From Pratylenchus scribneri (Eukaryota; Nematoda; Chromadorea; Rhabditida; Pratylenchidae), in contig JAQSEB010000032.1 in assembly GCA_030063045.1 (NCBI GenBank), positions 2,418,001 through 2,482,000 of the forward strand: a stretch of DNA of 64,000 bases, written 5' to 3'. This document shows positions 11,224 through 23,790 of this stretch, in pieces. Position numbers and translations under genes: made by a program. How positions within the stretch are numbered: the first letter of the stretch is position 1; each line of letters begins with the position of its first letter. A model generated the notes under the pieces. It was not told the DNA's origin and did no database searches. It was given only the letters and a program-made list of their open reading frames with translations.

Positions 11224-12450
11224 GATCTCCTCTTTAACATTGACAATCGCCGTCTGATCAAATTCGTTTTGCACACAAATGTTCCAGGGCATTTCGATTT
11301 TGGCATTTACAATCGATGCGAATTCCGGATAAAGGCGGAGGAGAGAAATGAGGGGAAGAAAATGGTCGAAATTGGCACAGAATCGAAGGTTAGGCCAAAT
11401 TCGAAATAGGATTTTTTAGTACCTGCATTATTTTTGTCACAGCTCAACAAGGAATCAACCAATTTTGGACGACAATTTTCCATTTGAAAGCTCTTAAAAT
11501 CTACTTAAAAATAGTATTTAAAAAAAATTTGTTGAAAATTAGAAAATAAAATAAACGGCTTATCCTCCAACAATTTGGATTCATTAAACCCAAAGACATA
11601 GTTTTTTAAATGTAAAATTTCATAAATCTTAAAAAGGCTACTTTGTAGAGGAGACTTTTGGCTTTCGATTGGTATATCGCCTTCCAAAATTGGCTAATTT
11701 CTCGCTTAGATATGGGCTAAAAACTGATGTCAAGTACTTCAACGACAGTATTCTGAAATCCTCTCTTGATTTTTTCAAATGAGAAGAAGGGAATAGGAAT
11801 ACGGTACCGCTAGTTGCAAATGGAGGGAAAATCAAAATAAATTTTCTTTGCCTCTGGCAATGGAAATCGAGGGAACGTCATTCTTTCCTCTACCGATTAA
11901 ATGGCATTAGTTTTTGACCCATATCTCAGCAAGGCGTTAGCCAATTCGGGAAGGCAATATACCAATCGAAAGCCAAAAGTGCCCTTTACAAATTGGCCTA
12001 ATTTAAATTATATTTAAATGTAATAAAAAACTATTAAATTTCAAATTGTTTTGAGTTATCAAAAATTAGAAAGGTCATTTTTAGAGGACTTTTAAAGCTT
12101 TCAAATGGTTTATCGCCTTCCCGAATTAATTGTTCCTTATTGAGTTAAAAAGAATACTAAAACAGTGTCCTCTCCTATCCAAAAAAATGCCAAATTATTT
12201 TTCATTTCAGTTGGACGAATTCCGCTCCATTTTCGACCTTGGCCCAAATGATGAGGAAGGACATGGTGGCCCATTGTCGGCATCGGCCGAATCCTTCGGT
12301 GGCCCGGTGGTTTTGAATAAATGCTGTTCGGAGGGGGAAAACCCATTCGGCTCTACATTCTGCTATGGAACGGAACAATTAATTTTTGAAGTATTGGACA
12401 ATGGCCACATTGCCAGTGTGGTCATTTTCGACCCGGAACTTGGGCCATGA
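11224..12450 (+). CDS. PHAF1/UPF0183 (C16orf70-like) C-terminal fragment
   Basis: Two exons, 11224-11388 and 12211-12450, join in phase 0 (donor GTTAGG, acceptor TTTCATTTCAG) and end at TGA 12448. The first encodes the family block with KFVLHTN, PGHFDF and YNRCEF; the second encodes NPFGSTFCYG and IFEV...NGHIASV, the characteristic end of this family, whose human member acts with BCAS3 at the forming autophagosome. The family is about 400 residues, and only about 135 are here. No upstream exon is recognisable in the preceding 2.6 kb, so this is either a 5'-truncated copy or a gene with exons I failed to see. An AATAAA follows the stop at about 12474. The intron holds two MITE A copies. Confidence 0.7.
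11410..11735. mobile_element. MITE A copy (PHAF1-like intron)
   Basis: Palindromic arms: left arm with AGCTCAACAAGGAATCAACC, right arm with the inverse TATATCGCCTTCC ... CTCGCTTAGATATGG. Confidence 0.8.
11905..12155. mobile_element. MITE A copy (PHAF1-like intron)
   Basis: Left arm CATATCTCAGCAAGGCGTTA, right arm TTATCGCCTTCCCGAATTA. It has a shortened centre compared with other copies. Confidence 0.75.
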
Positions 12451-12614
12451 ATTATTTTCGAATTAATTTGGCATAAATAAAAACAAATGTATCCTTCATT
12501 TTAATCTGTCTTTCTACTATGTAAAATTTATTTGAATGAAAACAAATTAAAATTTAAAACAATAAAAATAATTAAAAATGTGTATGGGCTATTTCTCCTC
12601 ATTTCTTCATAAAT

Positions 12615-15171
12615 TTATGAAATTGAGCAACATTTGATGCCATTTTTCTTGCATAATTCCCTCAATTCTCTACTGAACATTTCCATTCCATCCTCCATTC
12701 CCAATATATTTTCGGCTGCTGCCATTTCCAAATTCATTCGTTCATCCACTTCTTCGACTTCATCAAATTTTGCTGAAAGTTTTTCGGCCAATTTGTCGGC
12801 CAATGTTTGGAAAATTGTTCGAATTGCTAAAAAATAATGTCAATGAATATGTCCGAAAATTGCCATCCATTTGGAACTTATAAATTTACTTAGTACATAA
12901 TTTACAAAAGTGAGACCCTTCAATGGACATTTTTTGGAATTTTTTTTAGTAAATATAAACCTTATCCACCCCTAAACCTAGCCCTATCCTATTTTTTTTA
13001 AAATTGTGGCCTCAGGACTAGTATTTTTCAGCGATCTAAAAGGGGCTATTATTAGAGAGGGTGTCTTTATTTTCATAGAGCCTTTAAAGGGAGCTACTAT
13101 TGGAAAGGGGGCTTCTACTAGAGAGGATGCCAATATTAATAAAGATATGGGATAAGCCTTAAGATTAAGAGTTAGATTACAAAATTAAGGGTCCATTCCT
13201 TCATTTTTGTTTTTGGACTCAAACTACCCAATGTTCCCCATCCATTTTGAACTTGCCATTTGTGTGAATTGCGGCCAGCTCAAAATAATCTGCACCAATT
13301 TGGTCGGCTAAATACAAATTAAATTTAATAAAACACCCAAAATGTGCCCAAATTCCTCACCCTTGGCCATTCCTTCCTCCCTGCTCACTTCCCTTTGCCC
13401 TTCTTGATCATTTTTATTGCCAATCAACAACAAAATTGGTGCCTTTTCATCCAATGCCGTTGATCGATTCAATTCTAATATGACACAAATTATGTAAATT
13501 AATCCTTTTCTGGCTACCACGAATCCAAAATTCGATTTGTTCAAAACTTTTTCTGCTCGTCAAATCGTAGACCAGCAATGCGCCATTCACATTCCGCAAA
13601 TACATTGGAATCTTTTTGGTGAAATTAGAGATGAATGAATTGATTTGAAATAGGAAACGATTTAGTACTTGAGCTGCTCTTTTGGCTATAACTCAACGAG
13701 GAAACAACCAATTTAGGAAGGCGATAGATTATTTGGAAGCCCTTAAAGTCATCTAAAAAGTGGCTAATCAAATTTTTCGAAAAATTAAACAATTTCTAAA
13801 ATAAACGGCTTTATTAAATTTTTTTCTTCTAAAATGCGGATTCAATACACTCAGAAATATAACTTTTTATAAAACGTGAAATCTTACAATTTAAATAAGT
13901 CAAATTATAGAGGACACTTTGGACTTTCAAAAGACATATCGCCTTTAAAATTGATTAAGACCTCGTCGAGCTTTGAGTCAAATCTTATAGGGAACTCAAT
14001 CGTAGTATTCAAATGACCATCCCATCCGTGCGCAGGCATTCTTTTGACTAATAGCTCAGCAAGGAACCAACCAATTTGGGAAGGCGATATGCCATTTGAA
14101 AGCCCTAAATGTCCTCTAAAAAGTGGCTTAACTAATATTTTGAAAATTTAAAATTATTTGTGAAATAAACGGCTTTTTGATTTTCCCCCAAAAATTCATG
14201 TTTATTACATTCAAAGAGATTTACTTTTTTTAAAGTTGGAATTTAAAATTAGTGAAATAGGCTACTTTATAGAGGACCCTTTTGGCTTTCGAAAGATATA
14301 TCGCCTTCCTAAATTGGTCAATGCCTCGCTGAGATATGGCTCAAAAACTAATGCAGATATTCAATCTGCCTTTTCCCCTTTCCTCACCATGCTCCGGAAT
14401 CGTTCTTGGCCAGCCGTATCCCAAAGTTGCATTTGAATGGCCACATTTCCATTGTGTTGGGCATTTCTGACAATAAACGGCATACATTAATTAATATTTT
14501 GGTTCGAACATGTCCAAATTTGTGTGGTGTGCGCCAATGGTGGCATTGCATGGGAGAAGGCCACTGCACCCGTATTTTAGGGAATACACCAAAGAGGTTT
14601 TGCCAACACCCGATTCACCCAACAAAATCACTTTTGCCTTGATTGGCGCCGGCCCGGTTGTCCATTTTGGCTGGGCAATTGTTGGTACTTTCACCGTTTC
14701 TGCCACTCCAAATTTGCTAATTTGTCCTCCACCATTTTGGCCATCACCAACAAATCCATTCATTCCTTCCTTTTTGACTTCTTCATCCTTTAAATTTTCA
14801 GTGATTTTGGTCAATTTTGGCAAATTTACTGCCACTTTTTGTTCTTCAATATTTTCATTCACTTCAATTTTGCCATTTTCTTCATTATTTTTGGCATCTA
14901 ATTTTTCAATTTTCTTCCTCCCTTTTTGACAATTCCTTCCATTTTTTCCATTCATTTCGGCCACTTTTGATGTCACAATTCTGCCTTCCACCTTGGCCAT
15001 TCCATTTCCGGCCGGTTCACATTCAACATCCACCACGGGAAATACCAAGAATTTTTTGGGCGATCGATTTCTCCGTCGATGATGGTTATTGGATTTTTTG
15101 GATGATTTATGGCCAACACCATTTTGTTGATGATGAGGCAGAATTTGAACATTCAACGGTGCCATAACCAT
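12615..15171 (-). CDS. Rab-like small GTPase with long N-terminal extension
   Basis: Exons (minus strand): 15171-14510, 14466-14388, 13611-13518, 13474-13361, 13307-13257, 12826-12615; 403 residues. Residues 1-175 are a Lys/Asn/Glu-rich, low-complexity extension absent from ordinary Rabs. The G domain follows: P-loop GESGVGKTS (185-193), TIGA switch I, WDTAGQE (236-242), NKND (298-301), and the terminal CCSIS, a plausible double-cysteine prenylation motif for membrane attachment. The switch regions suggest the Rab5/22-like branch of endocytic Rabs, but the subfamily is inference. The last intron starts GC (AATG|GCAAG), the only donor that keeps the frame of the final helix. A strong acceptor, TTTATTAATTTCAG, ends about 23 nt before the ATG and may be a trans-splice site. 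Intron 2 holds two MITE A copies; the last intron holds a repeat D fragment. Confidence 0.88.
13010..13160. repeat. repeat D fragment
   Basis: GC-rich segment with GGGGCTATTATTAGAGAGGG-like words, shared with 19550-19800 and weakly with 15435-15560. It lies in the last intron of the Rab-like gene. Confidence 0.5.
13665..13985. mobile_element. MITE A copy (Rab intron 2)
   Basis: Starts near AACGATTTAGTAC, left arm ATAACTCAACGAGGAAACAAC, right arm ACATATCGCCTTT. Confidence 0.8.
14030..14365. mobile_element. MITE A copy (Rab intron 2)
   Basis: Left arm AGCTCAGCAAGGAACCAACC, right arm ATATCGCCTTCCTAAATTGG, ending near ATTCAATC. It is the second copy in the same intron. Confidence 0.85.
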
Positions 15172-15197
15172 TTAATTTCCTATTTTTTAATCTGAAA
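15172..15197 (-). promoter_or_regulatory. candidate trans-splice acceptor for the Rab-like gene
   Basis: Reading the minus strand, TTATTAATTTCAG precedes the ATG with a 22-nt AT-rich leader and no coding exon upstream. This is what a spliced-leader acceptor or a 5'-UTR intron end looks like. Confidence 0.45.
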
Positions 15198-16930
15198 TTA
15201 ATAAAGAAATTACTAATGGAGTTGGGAGGAAAATTAGGAAGAAATGAAGGATTCCCTTATGATTCATTAGGGATATGATTAAGAATAGAAAAGGATGTAT
15301 ATTAAACAAGAATTTATTCTAATTTCAGTCACATTCAATCATCTTGGTATGGTAAAAAGGAAATGCTGTTATTTACAAATGTGTTACATAAATAGATATT
15401 TGTTCGGTGTGTATGCGGTATGCCCCTTTGGGAGGGTTAGTGTCATTCACGGGTAGGATATAATCCCAGTTACCGTAAATTCTCTATTATAAGCCCCGGG
15501 GCTCATAAATTTCAGAGACCGGCTTAACTCTATTCACCCATAAGGAAATCCCTTTATTTTTCTCCTATTGCCCCAAAAAGGGATACAAATCGAACAAGTA
15601 CTAGTAAATGTCGGAATTTGCTTACCAAGATGGCCAATTGCTATATTGAAAGGCTAAATTATTGTTAACATTCTTATTAAAAATGTTCTGTGAAAAGAGT
15701 GGAAATGAATTTGTGAGGAAGTGGCCATAATTTTAATAAGAAAAAATTCAATTCCAACCAGAATTCGTGAATGGAAGCCAACCCAAGTAAAATACAAAAT
15801 TACACAAAAGTACACCAAAATAAACCCAAGAAAATATTAACAATTTTTGCAGAGCCCTTCCCTGCCCAAAAGTCCACATCGAATGGTCATCGTCGATGGG
15901 GAATCCCCGAGTAATTTATTATCTTCCAAAATTGGAGTTGTAGTGGGGCAGAATGAATGGGAAGTTGGGACCGGGGAGGCCTTTCCCACGTGGAGAAATG
16001 GACCAAATTTATATATGGGGGAAAATGGCATTTTATTAATAATTGGGTGAAGGGGGCAAGAAAAATTATTTCGGCGGAATTACAAAATGTTCTTTGAAGT
16101 AAAATTGAAACAAAGTAAGCCGCGGCAATATTCGTAGATTGTGGATGGGGATGGTGGGGCATCATGCCCTGTAGAATGGATACATTTTGGGTAGGGGTAG
16201 GGGATGTACGGATGAGCTTTTTTGCCCCCAATTTCGCCTCTTCAATCCGCGTGTGGGCCCTTTTTGTCGGAGACATCCACCTCTGCCCCCACTTCTTCCT
16301 TCTCTTCTTCTTCTTCTCTTCTTCGTCTTCATCATCTTCCTCTTCGTCTTCTAATATTTGCCCTTCCATTCATATTCATCCCCTTCCCTCAATTTCCCAT
16401 TCATTTTCCCTTTTGGCTCCATGTGGAAAAGGCGGATTCGGATTCCCTCAAATTGTCCCCTTCCCCTTATCTCGATTTTGCTGGAGGGAGATAAATTGAA
16501 GGGAGGAAAATGGAGAAGGAAAGGAAAAGTATTCCCTGATACTGTCATAAATGGTCAAATATTTGAATGGGAAATTGGTGAAAAAAAATGAATAAATCTA
16601 ATGATAATTATTTAGTCTTTGCTCTTTGCTTAATCCGAAATTAATTGCCTAATTCTAATAGTAAGCTCTAAGCTTCGATTTAAGCTATAAGTTGCACCTT
16701 TTTGGGGCTTTGTTTGAATGCGGATTGGGGTAAAATTGATGAATTTTATATTGATAATTGTCCTAAAGATGAGTGAAGATTGCACTGATGAGACATAAGC
16801 AAAGAATTGGGAAGGGGATTGAATAAATCAGCAAGGATAGGAATATGGAAATTTGGAAATTGGCTTGATTTATGAAAGAAGAAATATGCTATTCGAAATG
16901 TGTTTTTCCCAAAAATTAATTTCCGGAATG
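15198..16930. other. intergenic with repeat D piece and CTT/GAA tract
   Basis: 15435-15560 contains a GC-rich segment (TAAGCCCCGGGGCTCATAA) related to repeat D. A pyrimidine tract rich in CTT at about 16290-16352 gives a Glu/Lys-rich frame on the minus strand. I see no supported gene. Confidence 0.45.
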
Positions 16931-16934
16931 AATT

Positions 16935-17632
16935 ACAATTTAACAGGAAAGAAAAATGCAATTACAATTCAACCGGAAAGAAAAGTGCAATTACAATTCA
17001 ACCGGAAAGAAAAATGCAATTACAATTCAACCGGAAAGAAAAGTGCAATTACAATTCAACCGGAATGAAAAGTGCAATTACAATTCAACCGGAAAGAAAA
17101 GTGCAATTACAATTCAACCGGAAAGAAAAGTGCAATTACAATTCAACCGGAAAGAAAAGTGCAATTACAATTCAACCGGAAAGAAAAGTGCAATTACAAT
17201 TCAACCGGAAAGAAAAGTGCAATTACAATTCAACCGGAAAGAAAAGTGCAATTACAATTCAACCGGAAAGAAAAGTGCAATTACAATTCAACCGGAAAGA
17301 AAAGTGCAATTACAATCCAACCGGAATGAAAAGTGCAATTACAATTCAACCGGAATGAAAAGTGCAATTACAATCCAACCGGAATGAAAAGTGCAATTAC
17401 AATTCAACCGGAATGAAAAGTGCAATTACAATTCAACCGGAAAGAAAAGTGCAATTACAATCCAACCGGAATGAAAAGTGCAATTACAATTCAACCGGAA
17501 TGAAAAGTGCAATTACAATTCAACCGGAAAGAAAAGTGCAATTACAATCCAACCGGAATGAAAAGTGCAATTACAATTCAACCGGAATGAAAAGTGCAAT
17601 TACAATTCAACCGGAATGAAACACAATTACAA
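16935..17632 (+). repeat. 29-bp minisatellite, about 24 units
   Basis: Contiguous units of 29 bp containing CAATTACAATTCAACCGGAA followed by AGAAAAGTG. The main variation is AAAG/ATGAAAAG and TTCAACC/TCCAACC. The same unit in the opposite orientation forms the array at 49.9-50.8 kb. Confidence 0.95.
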
Positions 17633-19063
17633 TCGAAAAACACATTAAACATCCTTCTGGTATGGAAATATAAAAAATCAAACTCCGGAATACCGTACAC
17701 TAAACTCATTTAATAAAGCCAATTTCCCTTTGGAATTTTCTTATTTTTTTCGAATTTTTGACGAATTTATGCACGAATAAATTTGATTTTCAGAATCATG
17801 CTTTTTTTCATTCTCACCGGAAATATCCATCCTCTTTTGGTTCTATGCAAATCACATTAAAAATGAATGGAATGTTAAAAATGTGATCAATGACCAAAGT
17901 CCATTATTTCTCTCATAATCCAAGGCAATTCACTTTTCCATTTTGATAAATAGAATTTACAAAAAATTTATTTTAACGTGATCAATTAAAATTCCAAAGC
18001 AAATATTTGCTCTCTTTGAAATTGACTCCAATGAAAAAATTCACCAGCAAAATTGGAATAACCAAAGCACACAAAGTTTTCCAAAATTTTCTTTAATTTG
18101 TCCTATTTTTCTAATCCATTTTGCCCTTAATCCTCTGCCCGCATAAATCGGATCAACTCCCCAAAATGCCATCCATTCCCTTTAAAAATTTCCACGCCAA
18201 TTTTTTTATTTGCCTCCCAAAAACTCGTCCGGTCCACTTTGGAAGATAATAAAAAATAAATACACAATTCTTTCCAACCAGTCATTCCATTCCAAAAGGC
18301 CATAATATTTTTCCAGCCGGGATTCCCCCTTCCTTCCCTTCTCGGCCCATTCCCATTCTCGACGACAATTGACGCGCAGCATCAAATTCCTTCCCCCCAC
18401 CAAATTCCATCCACCCAATTTCATTGCAAACAATGCCCTCCCATCCCCTCCACGTTTTGTTTGAGTGCTGCGTGTTCCTCACTCAAATAAATGTATTCCT
18501 GTTGGGCAATTCCGGTTGGTCCTTTATCGCAATTTTAATATGGAACGGCCATAAAGCCATGAATGATAATTAATAAAAGGCAATAAAAATGATTTCAAGA
18601 AAAAAAGATGTCACCGCCTCCATCCCATTTTAATCAGAAAAAGAACATTGTCTTTTCGTATTCTGTTGGCCCAATTCTCAAAGGATTATTCGCCACACCC
18701 TCTCTTTTCACTTCCTAATCATTTCCATACATTTTATAAATTTAAATTACAATTTTATCAATTAAAAGCATCAAAAATTAACACAAATTTCATCTCTTTA
18801 TATGGCCATAAAACAGCTAGAAACACAATTTTAACTAGACCAACGGTTTTTCAGCCATAATTTTGGAAATATCCAACATTGGCCATATTATTTTTCAGAC
18901 AATTTAATTTATGCTCTCCTTTCCGTCCCTAATTGTCTGTTATGTTCCCTTGTACAGCCAATAATTCTCCCTATTTTAATAAAACAATGCCCCAAATTTT
19001 CCATTTTTATTCAGCATATCCAATTTCCAATATATTCATTCATCCATTTACTTCATTACAAAA
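17633..19063. other. intergenic, upstream of the EAAT gene
   Basis: AT-rich, no supported exon. Frames on the minus strand at 18.2-18.5 kb match nothing I recognise. Confidence 0.4.
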
Positions 19064-22000
19064 ATGGGCCATTTTTACGGTGATGGTCAAAATTTTGATG
19101 GAATTCCAAGAAAAGGGACACAGAGAAGACGAAATTGGTTTCGGGAAAATTTGCTTCTGATTTTGACAATTGTCAGCGTTTTTGTGGGTGCCACCATTGG
19201 ATTTGCCGTTCGCCGATGGCATCCCAGCCAAAGGTGTTTTTTTGTCCTTTAAACCCTCTAAAACCACCAAAAAAAGGACAATCGATTTGGTCGGCTTCCC
19301 CGGCGAAATATTCATGAATATCCTAAAAGCCTTGATTCTCCCTTTGATTGCCTCAAGTTTGGTTTCCGGCCTCAGCCAATTGGATGCCAAACAATCCGGG
19401 CGAATTGGAATTTTTGCCATTTTCTACTACACAATCACTCTGTGTTTGGCCGTTTTAACTGGCATTTGTTTGGTCCTTCTCATTCATCCCGGTCTTCCTA
19501 TTTAGTGTTTAATTCAATGTTGCAGCCGATTCTGAATTCCACACTGATCAGAAATAGGATATGTATTTACTCTATTACGTATGGCCCCAGGGCTATTATT
19601 TTTCAGAGAGCCTCTTTTACTTTTTTTTACCTTAAAATCCTCAAAAGGAGGCTATAATTAGAGGGAGGCGAGCTATTATTAAACGAAAGGGTTGTTATTA
19701 GAGAGGGGCGGGCTCTTATATTTCAAACCCTCCAAGGGGAATACTATTAGAGGGCGGCTTCTACTAAAAGAAAGGAGGAGGAGGAAGAGGAAAATGGAAG
19801 GGAATAATAGAGGAAATACGGTAGTGGCAGACAATGTAGTTTGTATTCAATGGCCATATCCTAGTTCGTAAACATCCTAGAGCATTAATTTATGGCTTAT
19901 TCGATTCAGTATATCGATTTAGTCGCCGATTTAGTTGGGGAAAAACAAATAGATTTGTGCAATGTTAAACTGGTCAAACTTACAATTGGCCATAAATTAG
20001 TTTCAAACTGATCAAATCAGATTTGAAATTGAAATTTTATAAATAAAATCGACCATAGTGAATCCATTGAGCCATAGATTAAAGCTGTATTAATATCAGA
20101 AATATGACTGAATTCAGAATCGGCCACAATAAATATAATAAATATTGGCTAAATTAATTTGGAATTTTTGCCATTAGGTGATCCAACAATCAAAGACCGA
20201 TATGGCGGGGATTTGGACAATACGGCGGCGAACATTTCAGCCGTGGAGAAATTGATGGATTTGCTTAGGTGGAGGGCATAATTCTTCGTTTTATGTCCAC
20301 ATTTTGTTTGCAGAAATATGTTCCCCGAGAATATTGTTCAAGCAATGTTCCAACAAGTCGAAACGGAATATATTGACAAAAATGTGACACATCCAGGTCC
20401 AGGCAATATGAGCTCATTCAGCATTGTGACACGTTCCGTGCACAAACACGTAAATGGAATGGACGCATTGGGTGGGTGGATGTGTATATTGAATTTGGGG
20501 CTGTTTCCATAATTATTCTTTTGACTATATCTCATCAGTGAGGCATTAACCAATTTAAAAGGCGATATTCTATTGAAAAGCTCAAAGTGTTATCTGTAAA
20601 GTAGCTTTAAATATATAATATGAATCCAAACAAAGAAAAAAAAGCTTAATGCATTTGGGTCTAGTAAACTCGAATTCTGATTGATTGAAGGAAAAGTCTT
20701 AAATTAAAAAATTTTCCACCTTTCTCAAAAATTAGTTAAGCCACTTTTTAGAGGACATTTCGGGCTTTCCACCTTTCCAGTGGCATATCGCCTTCCTAAA
20801 TTGGTTGCTTCCTTGTTGATCTATGGTCAAAAGAATAGCCAACTAAGGAAGTGCGGACATTTGAGTACAATCGAAGTACCCGCATTAGTTTTTGGTCATA
20901 ACTGAGCAAGGCTTTAGCCAATTCGGGAAGGCGATATATCATTGGAAAGCTCTAAGTGCTCTATACAAAGATACTTATCTAAATTTCATAAATTTAAGAT
21001 TCAAAAAAGTTACAAGCCGTTGAATGCAATAAACTCGAATTCTGATTGATTGGAAGTAAAACCAGTTATATATAAAATGTTTCAGCTTTCCAAAAAATTA
21101 GTTAAGCCATCTTTTAGAGATCTTTTCGGGCTTTCAAATGATATATCGCCTTACTGAATTTGATATTGCCTTGCTGAGATATGGGCCAATAACTAATGCA
21201 ACTACTCAATCGGTGATATTCTTTTGTCACCCTCCAAATCTCAATCCCTCTTTGCTGGTTTTTGGCCCATATCTCAGCGAGGCAATTGCCAATTTAGGAA
21301 AGCGATATAGCATTCGAAAGCCAAAAGTGTCCTTTACAAAGTAGCTATAATAAATTTACGAATTCAAGCTTTAAAGAAATTTATAAATTTATTTGGCTTT
21401 GTATAAAAAATCAGAATTTTGAGAAGAAGTCACTATTTCTTGAAGGTGATTTAATTTTTTGAAATATTTTAAAAGCCACCTTTTAGAGAGCTTTTAGTGC
21501 TTTAAAATGGCATATAGCCTTCTAAAATTGGTTACTTCCTTGCTGAGCTATAGCCAAATTAAATGGCCCAGGAATTGAAAATTCTCGATTTATGATGAAT
21601 TGACCCTTTCCTTTTAGGGATAATCGTATTCTTCATCACCCTCGGATTGTTCGTTGGCCATTTGGGCAAGGAGGCAAAGGTGGGCCCATCATCCTGAATT
21701 AATTACCTAATTAATATGGAATAATCATAGTGTTTGGCCGATGTTTTCATAGCCTTGGACAAAGTGATCATTTCGATGGTTGGCGTCATTATGTGGTTTG
21801 GCCTTATCCTCCCCAAATCCTCCCCAAATCTTCCCCGGATAGCCTCCAACTTGTCATCGGATTCTTGTCTATCAAAAAATATTAATTTTATTTAAATTGG
21901 ATTCAAATATGGTGGAATTATACCCAAAATCATTCAAAATAATTTTTATCCTGGATTATCCAAATTTTAAATAGTTTTTTTGGGTATAATTCGATCATTT

Positions 22001-23790
22001 TGAACCAATTTAAATAAAATTAATATTCAATTAATAGCCAATTTGCTCTTTAATTTGATTATAAAAATATCAAAATTGGCTCATTCACTGATGAGTTATT
22101 TTAAATGGCGACAAGTTGGCCCCTAGCAACAAATTGGGCTGTTCCAATCTTCCCTTCCAAATTCCTCTATATCCAAATTCCAAAATGCCAAATCCACAGG
22201 TATTCCCCAATTGGAATTGCCTCATTGATTGCGGCCAAAATATTGGAGATCAATGATTTGGCCAAAACTGCACATATGCTTGGTTTGGTTCAAATGCCAA
22301 ATTCCGTTCATTTTCCTATCCAATTTTCAGCATTATACGTTTTGACCGTCATAGTTGGCCTCCTCATTCATTTGTTTTTCACACTGCCATCCCTGCTTTT
22401 CCTTGGCACTCGCCGTAATCCCTACAAATTCATGATTGGCCTAATTCAGGCCGCATTGACCGCCTTGGGCACTGCTTCATCCGCTGCCTCACTGTCCATT
22501 TTCCCTTCCCATTTTCCATCATTTACCTTAAAATTTTGTAGCCCCGTAACATTCAAATGCCTGGAAGAAATCAACGGTGTTAACCCAAAATATACCAAAT
22601 TTGTTTTGCCCGTTGGCGCAATGGTCAACATGGATGGGACCGCATTGTACGAGGCGGTGGCCTCCGTTTTTATTGCCCAAATCAATGGCCTGGAAATGGG
22701 CGTTGGCACCGTTTTGACGTGAATTATTAACAATATTTTAATGAGTATTCCATCATTGTCATGCAGAATGGCATTCACCGCTACATTGGCTTCCGTTGGG
22801 GCAGCATCGATTCCATCCGCCGGATTGGTCACAATGTAGGCGCAAAATTTAATATTTTTGATATTTATTATCGGAGAATTTACAATTAATTTGAGTTCCC
22901 GGGCATCATTCTTTTTGGGTCATATCTCAATGAGGCTATAACCAATTTAGGAAGGCAATATACTTTTGAAAAATCCAAAGTTTCCTTTGTAAAGTGGCCT
23001 TTTTCCCATTTTATGTATTAAAGCTTTATAGAAAGACATATGCCTTTAACGTAATGTTTAATGTCGAATATTTTGAGGAAAAGCCGCCCGCTTATTTTAT
23101 AAATTGTTTGAGTTTCCAAAAAAATTAGTTAAGCCACTTTTTAGAGGATATTTAGGGGTTAGGCCGTACGAATTGCATATGACCTTTCCAAATTGGTTGC
23201 ATCCTTTCCTTGTAGAGTTAATATGATTGTACCTTCAAAATCATTTCCATAGTTACCCTAAAAGTAGGCACTTGGTTCGGTTAAAGACACTTTAGAATAT
23301 CCGACATCATCATTCGTAACACTTTAATCTATTAGGAAAGTTTCCCTTTTAAATACCAATTACGCCATTCAAGGCTAATTGTGCTCACTGCGGTTGGCCT
23401 TCCCGCATCGGATGTCACTTTGATTATTGCCGTTGATTGGCTACTGTAAGGAAGGGGAAAATGATGGGAAATTTGATTGAAATGAATTTGAAGGGATCGA
23501 CTGAGGACGGCGGTGAATGTGATGGGCGATGGAATGGGCTGCGGATTTGTGGAGGCAATGGTGGACCGAAGATATGGGAAAGTGGCCGCCGACCCAATAA
23601 TTGGCCCACCTATCGACTGTTGGGCCGTTGGCAATAATTTAAATATGAATAATAATAATGAGGTTGAATGGAATTGGCAAAAATTTATTGGAATTATTTT
23701 ACATAGGATTTGCCACAATATGCGGTCGATGTACCACCAAAATGCATGGAAATGACGGATGAAGAATTGGCGGAAGTGAAAAAACCATAA
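19064..23790 (+). CDS. excitatory amino acid transporter (SLC1/EAAT family)
   Basis: Thirteen exons: 19064-19233, 19277-19491, 20178-20268, 20314-20471, 21618-21679, 21731-21795, 22200-22282, 22331-22493, 22542-22718, 22767-22835, 23374-23445, 23494-23662, 23707-23790. All phases agree and give 525 residues, normal for the family. The product is a plasma-membrane Na+-coupled glutamate/aspartate importer. Family landmarks: N-terminal RENLLLILTIVSV helix; IMWYSPIG in TM6; TALGTASSA of hairpin 1; FVLPVGAMVNMDGTALYEAV with the NMDGT motif at 365-369 in TM7; SVGAASIPSAGLVTM of hairpin 2; VDWLLDRLRT in TM8. The start is the first ATG before TM1; a further upstream exon cannot be excluded. Several introns are 43-49 nt, while introns 2, 4, 6 and 10 are enlarged by repeats. 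It resembles C. elegans GLT transporters. Confidence 0.93.
19550..19800. repeat. repeat D copy (EAAT intron 2)
   Basis: Words such as CCCAGGGCTATTATTTTTCA, AGAGGGAGGCGAGCTATTAT and GAGAGGGGCGGGC recur at 13.0 kb. Internal repetition of 'CTATTATTAGAGAGG'-like words. The family is unknown to me. Confidence 0.5.
20505..20845. mobile_element. MITE A copy (EAAT intron 4)
   Basis: First of three consecutive copies in one intron; arms CATCAGTGAGGCATTAACC and GGCATATCGCCTTCC. Confidence 0.85.
20875..21210. mobile_element. MITE A copy (EAAT intron 4)
   Basis: Second copy in the same intron; arms GA GCAAGGCTTTAGCCAATTC and TATATCGCCTTACTG. Confidence 0.85.
21250..21560. mobile_element. MITE A copy (EAAT intron 4)
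   Basis: Third copy; left arm CATATCTCAGCGAGGCAATT, right arm GGCATATAGCCTTC. Confidence 0.85.
21848..22130. mobile_element. MITE B copy (EAAT intron 6)
   Basis: Right end GATGAGTTATTTTAAATGGC then GACAAGTTGG, left end CAACTTGTCATCGG; inner halves share ATTAATTTTATTTAAATTGG in inverse orientation. Confidence 0.8.
22905..23225. mobile_element. MITE A copy (EAAT intron 10)
   Basis: Left arm CATATCTCAATGAGGCTATA, right arm with TTAAGCCACTTTTTAGAGG. Confidence 0.8.

Noticed and set aside
15887..16369. 160-codon minus-strand frame with Glu/Lys-rich start
   Set aside because: The charged part is a CTT/GAA tract and the remainder matches nothing; no splice structure.
16853..17619. Open frames of NRKEKCNYNST-type repeats
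   Set aside because: They are translations of the 29-bp minisatellite in all three frames.
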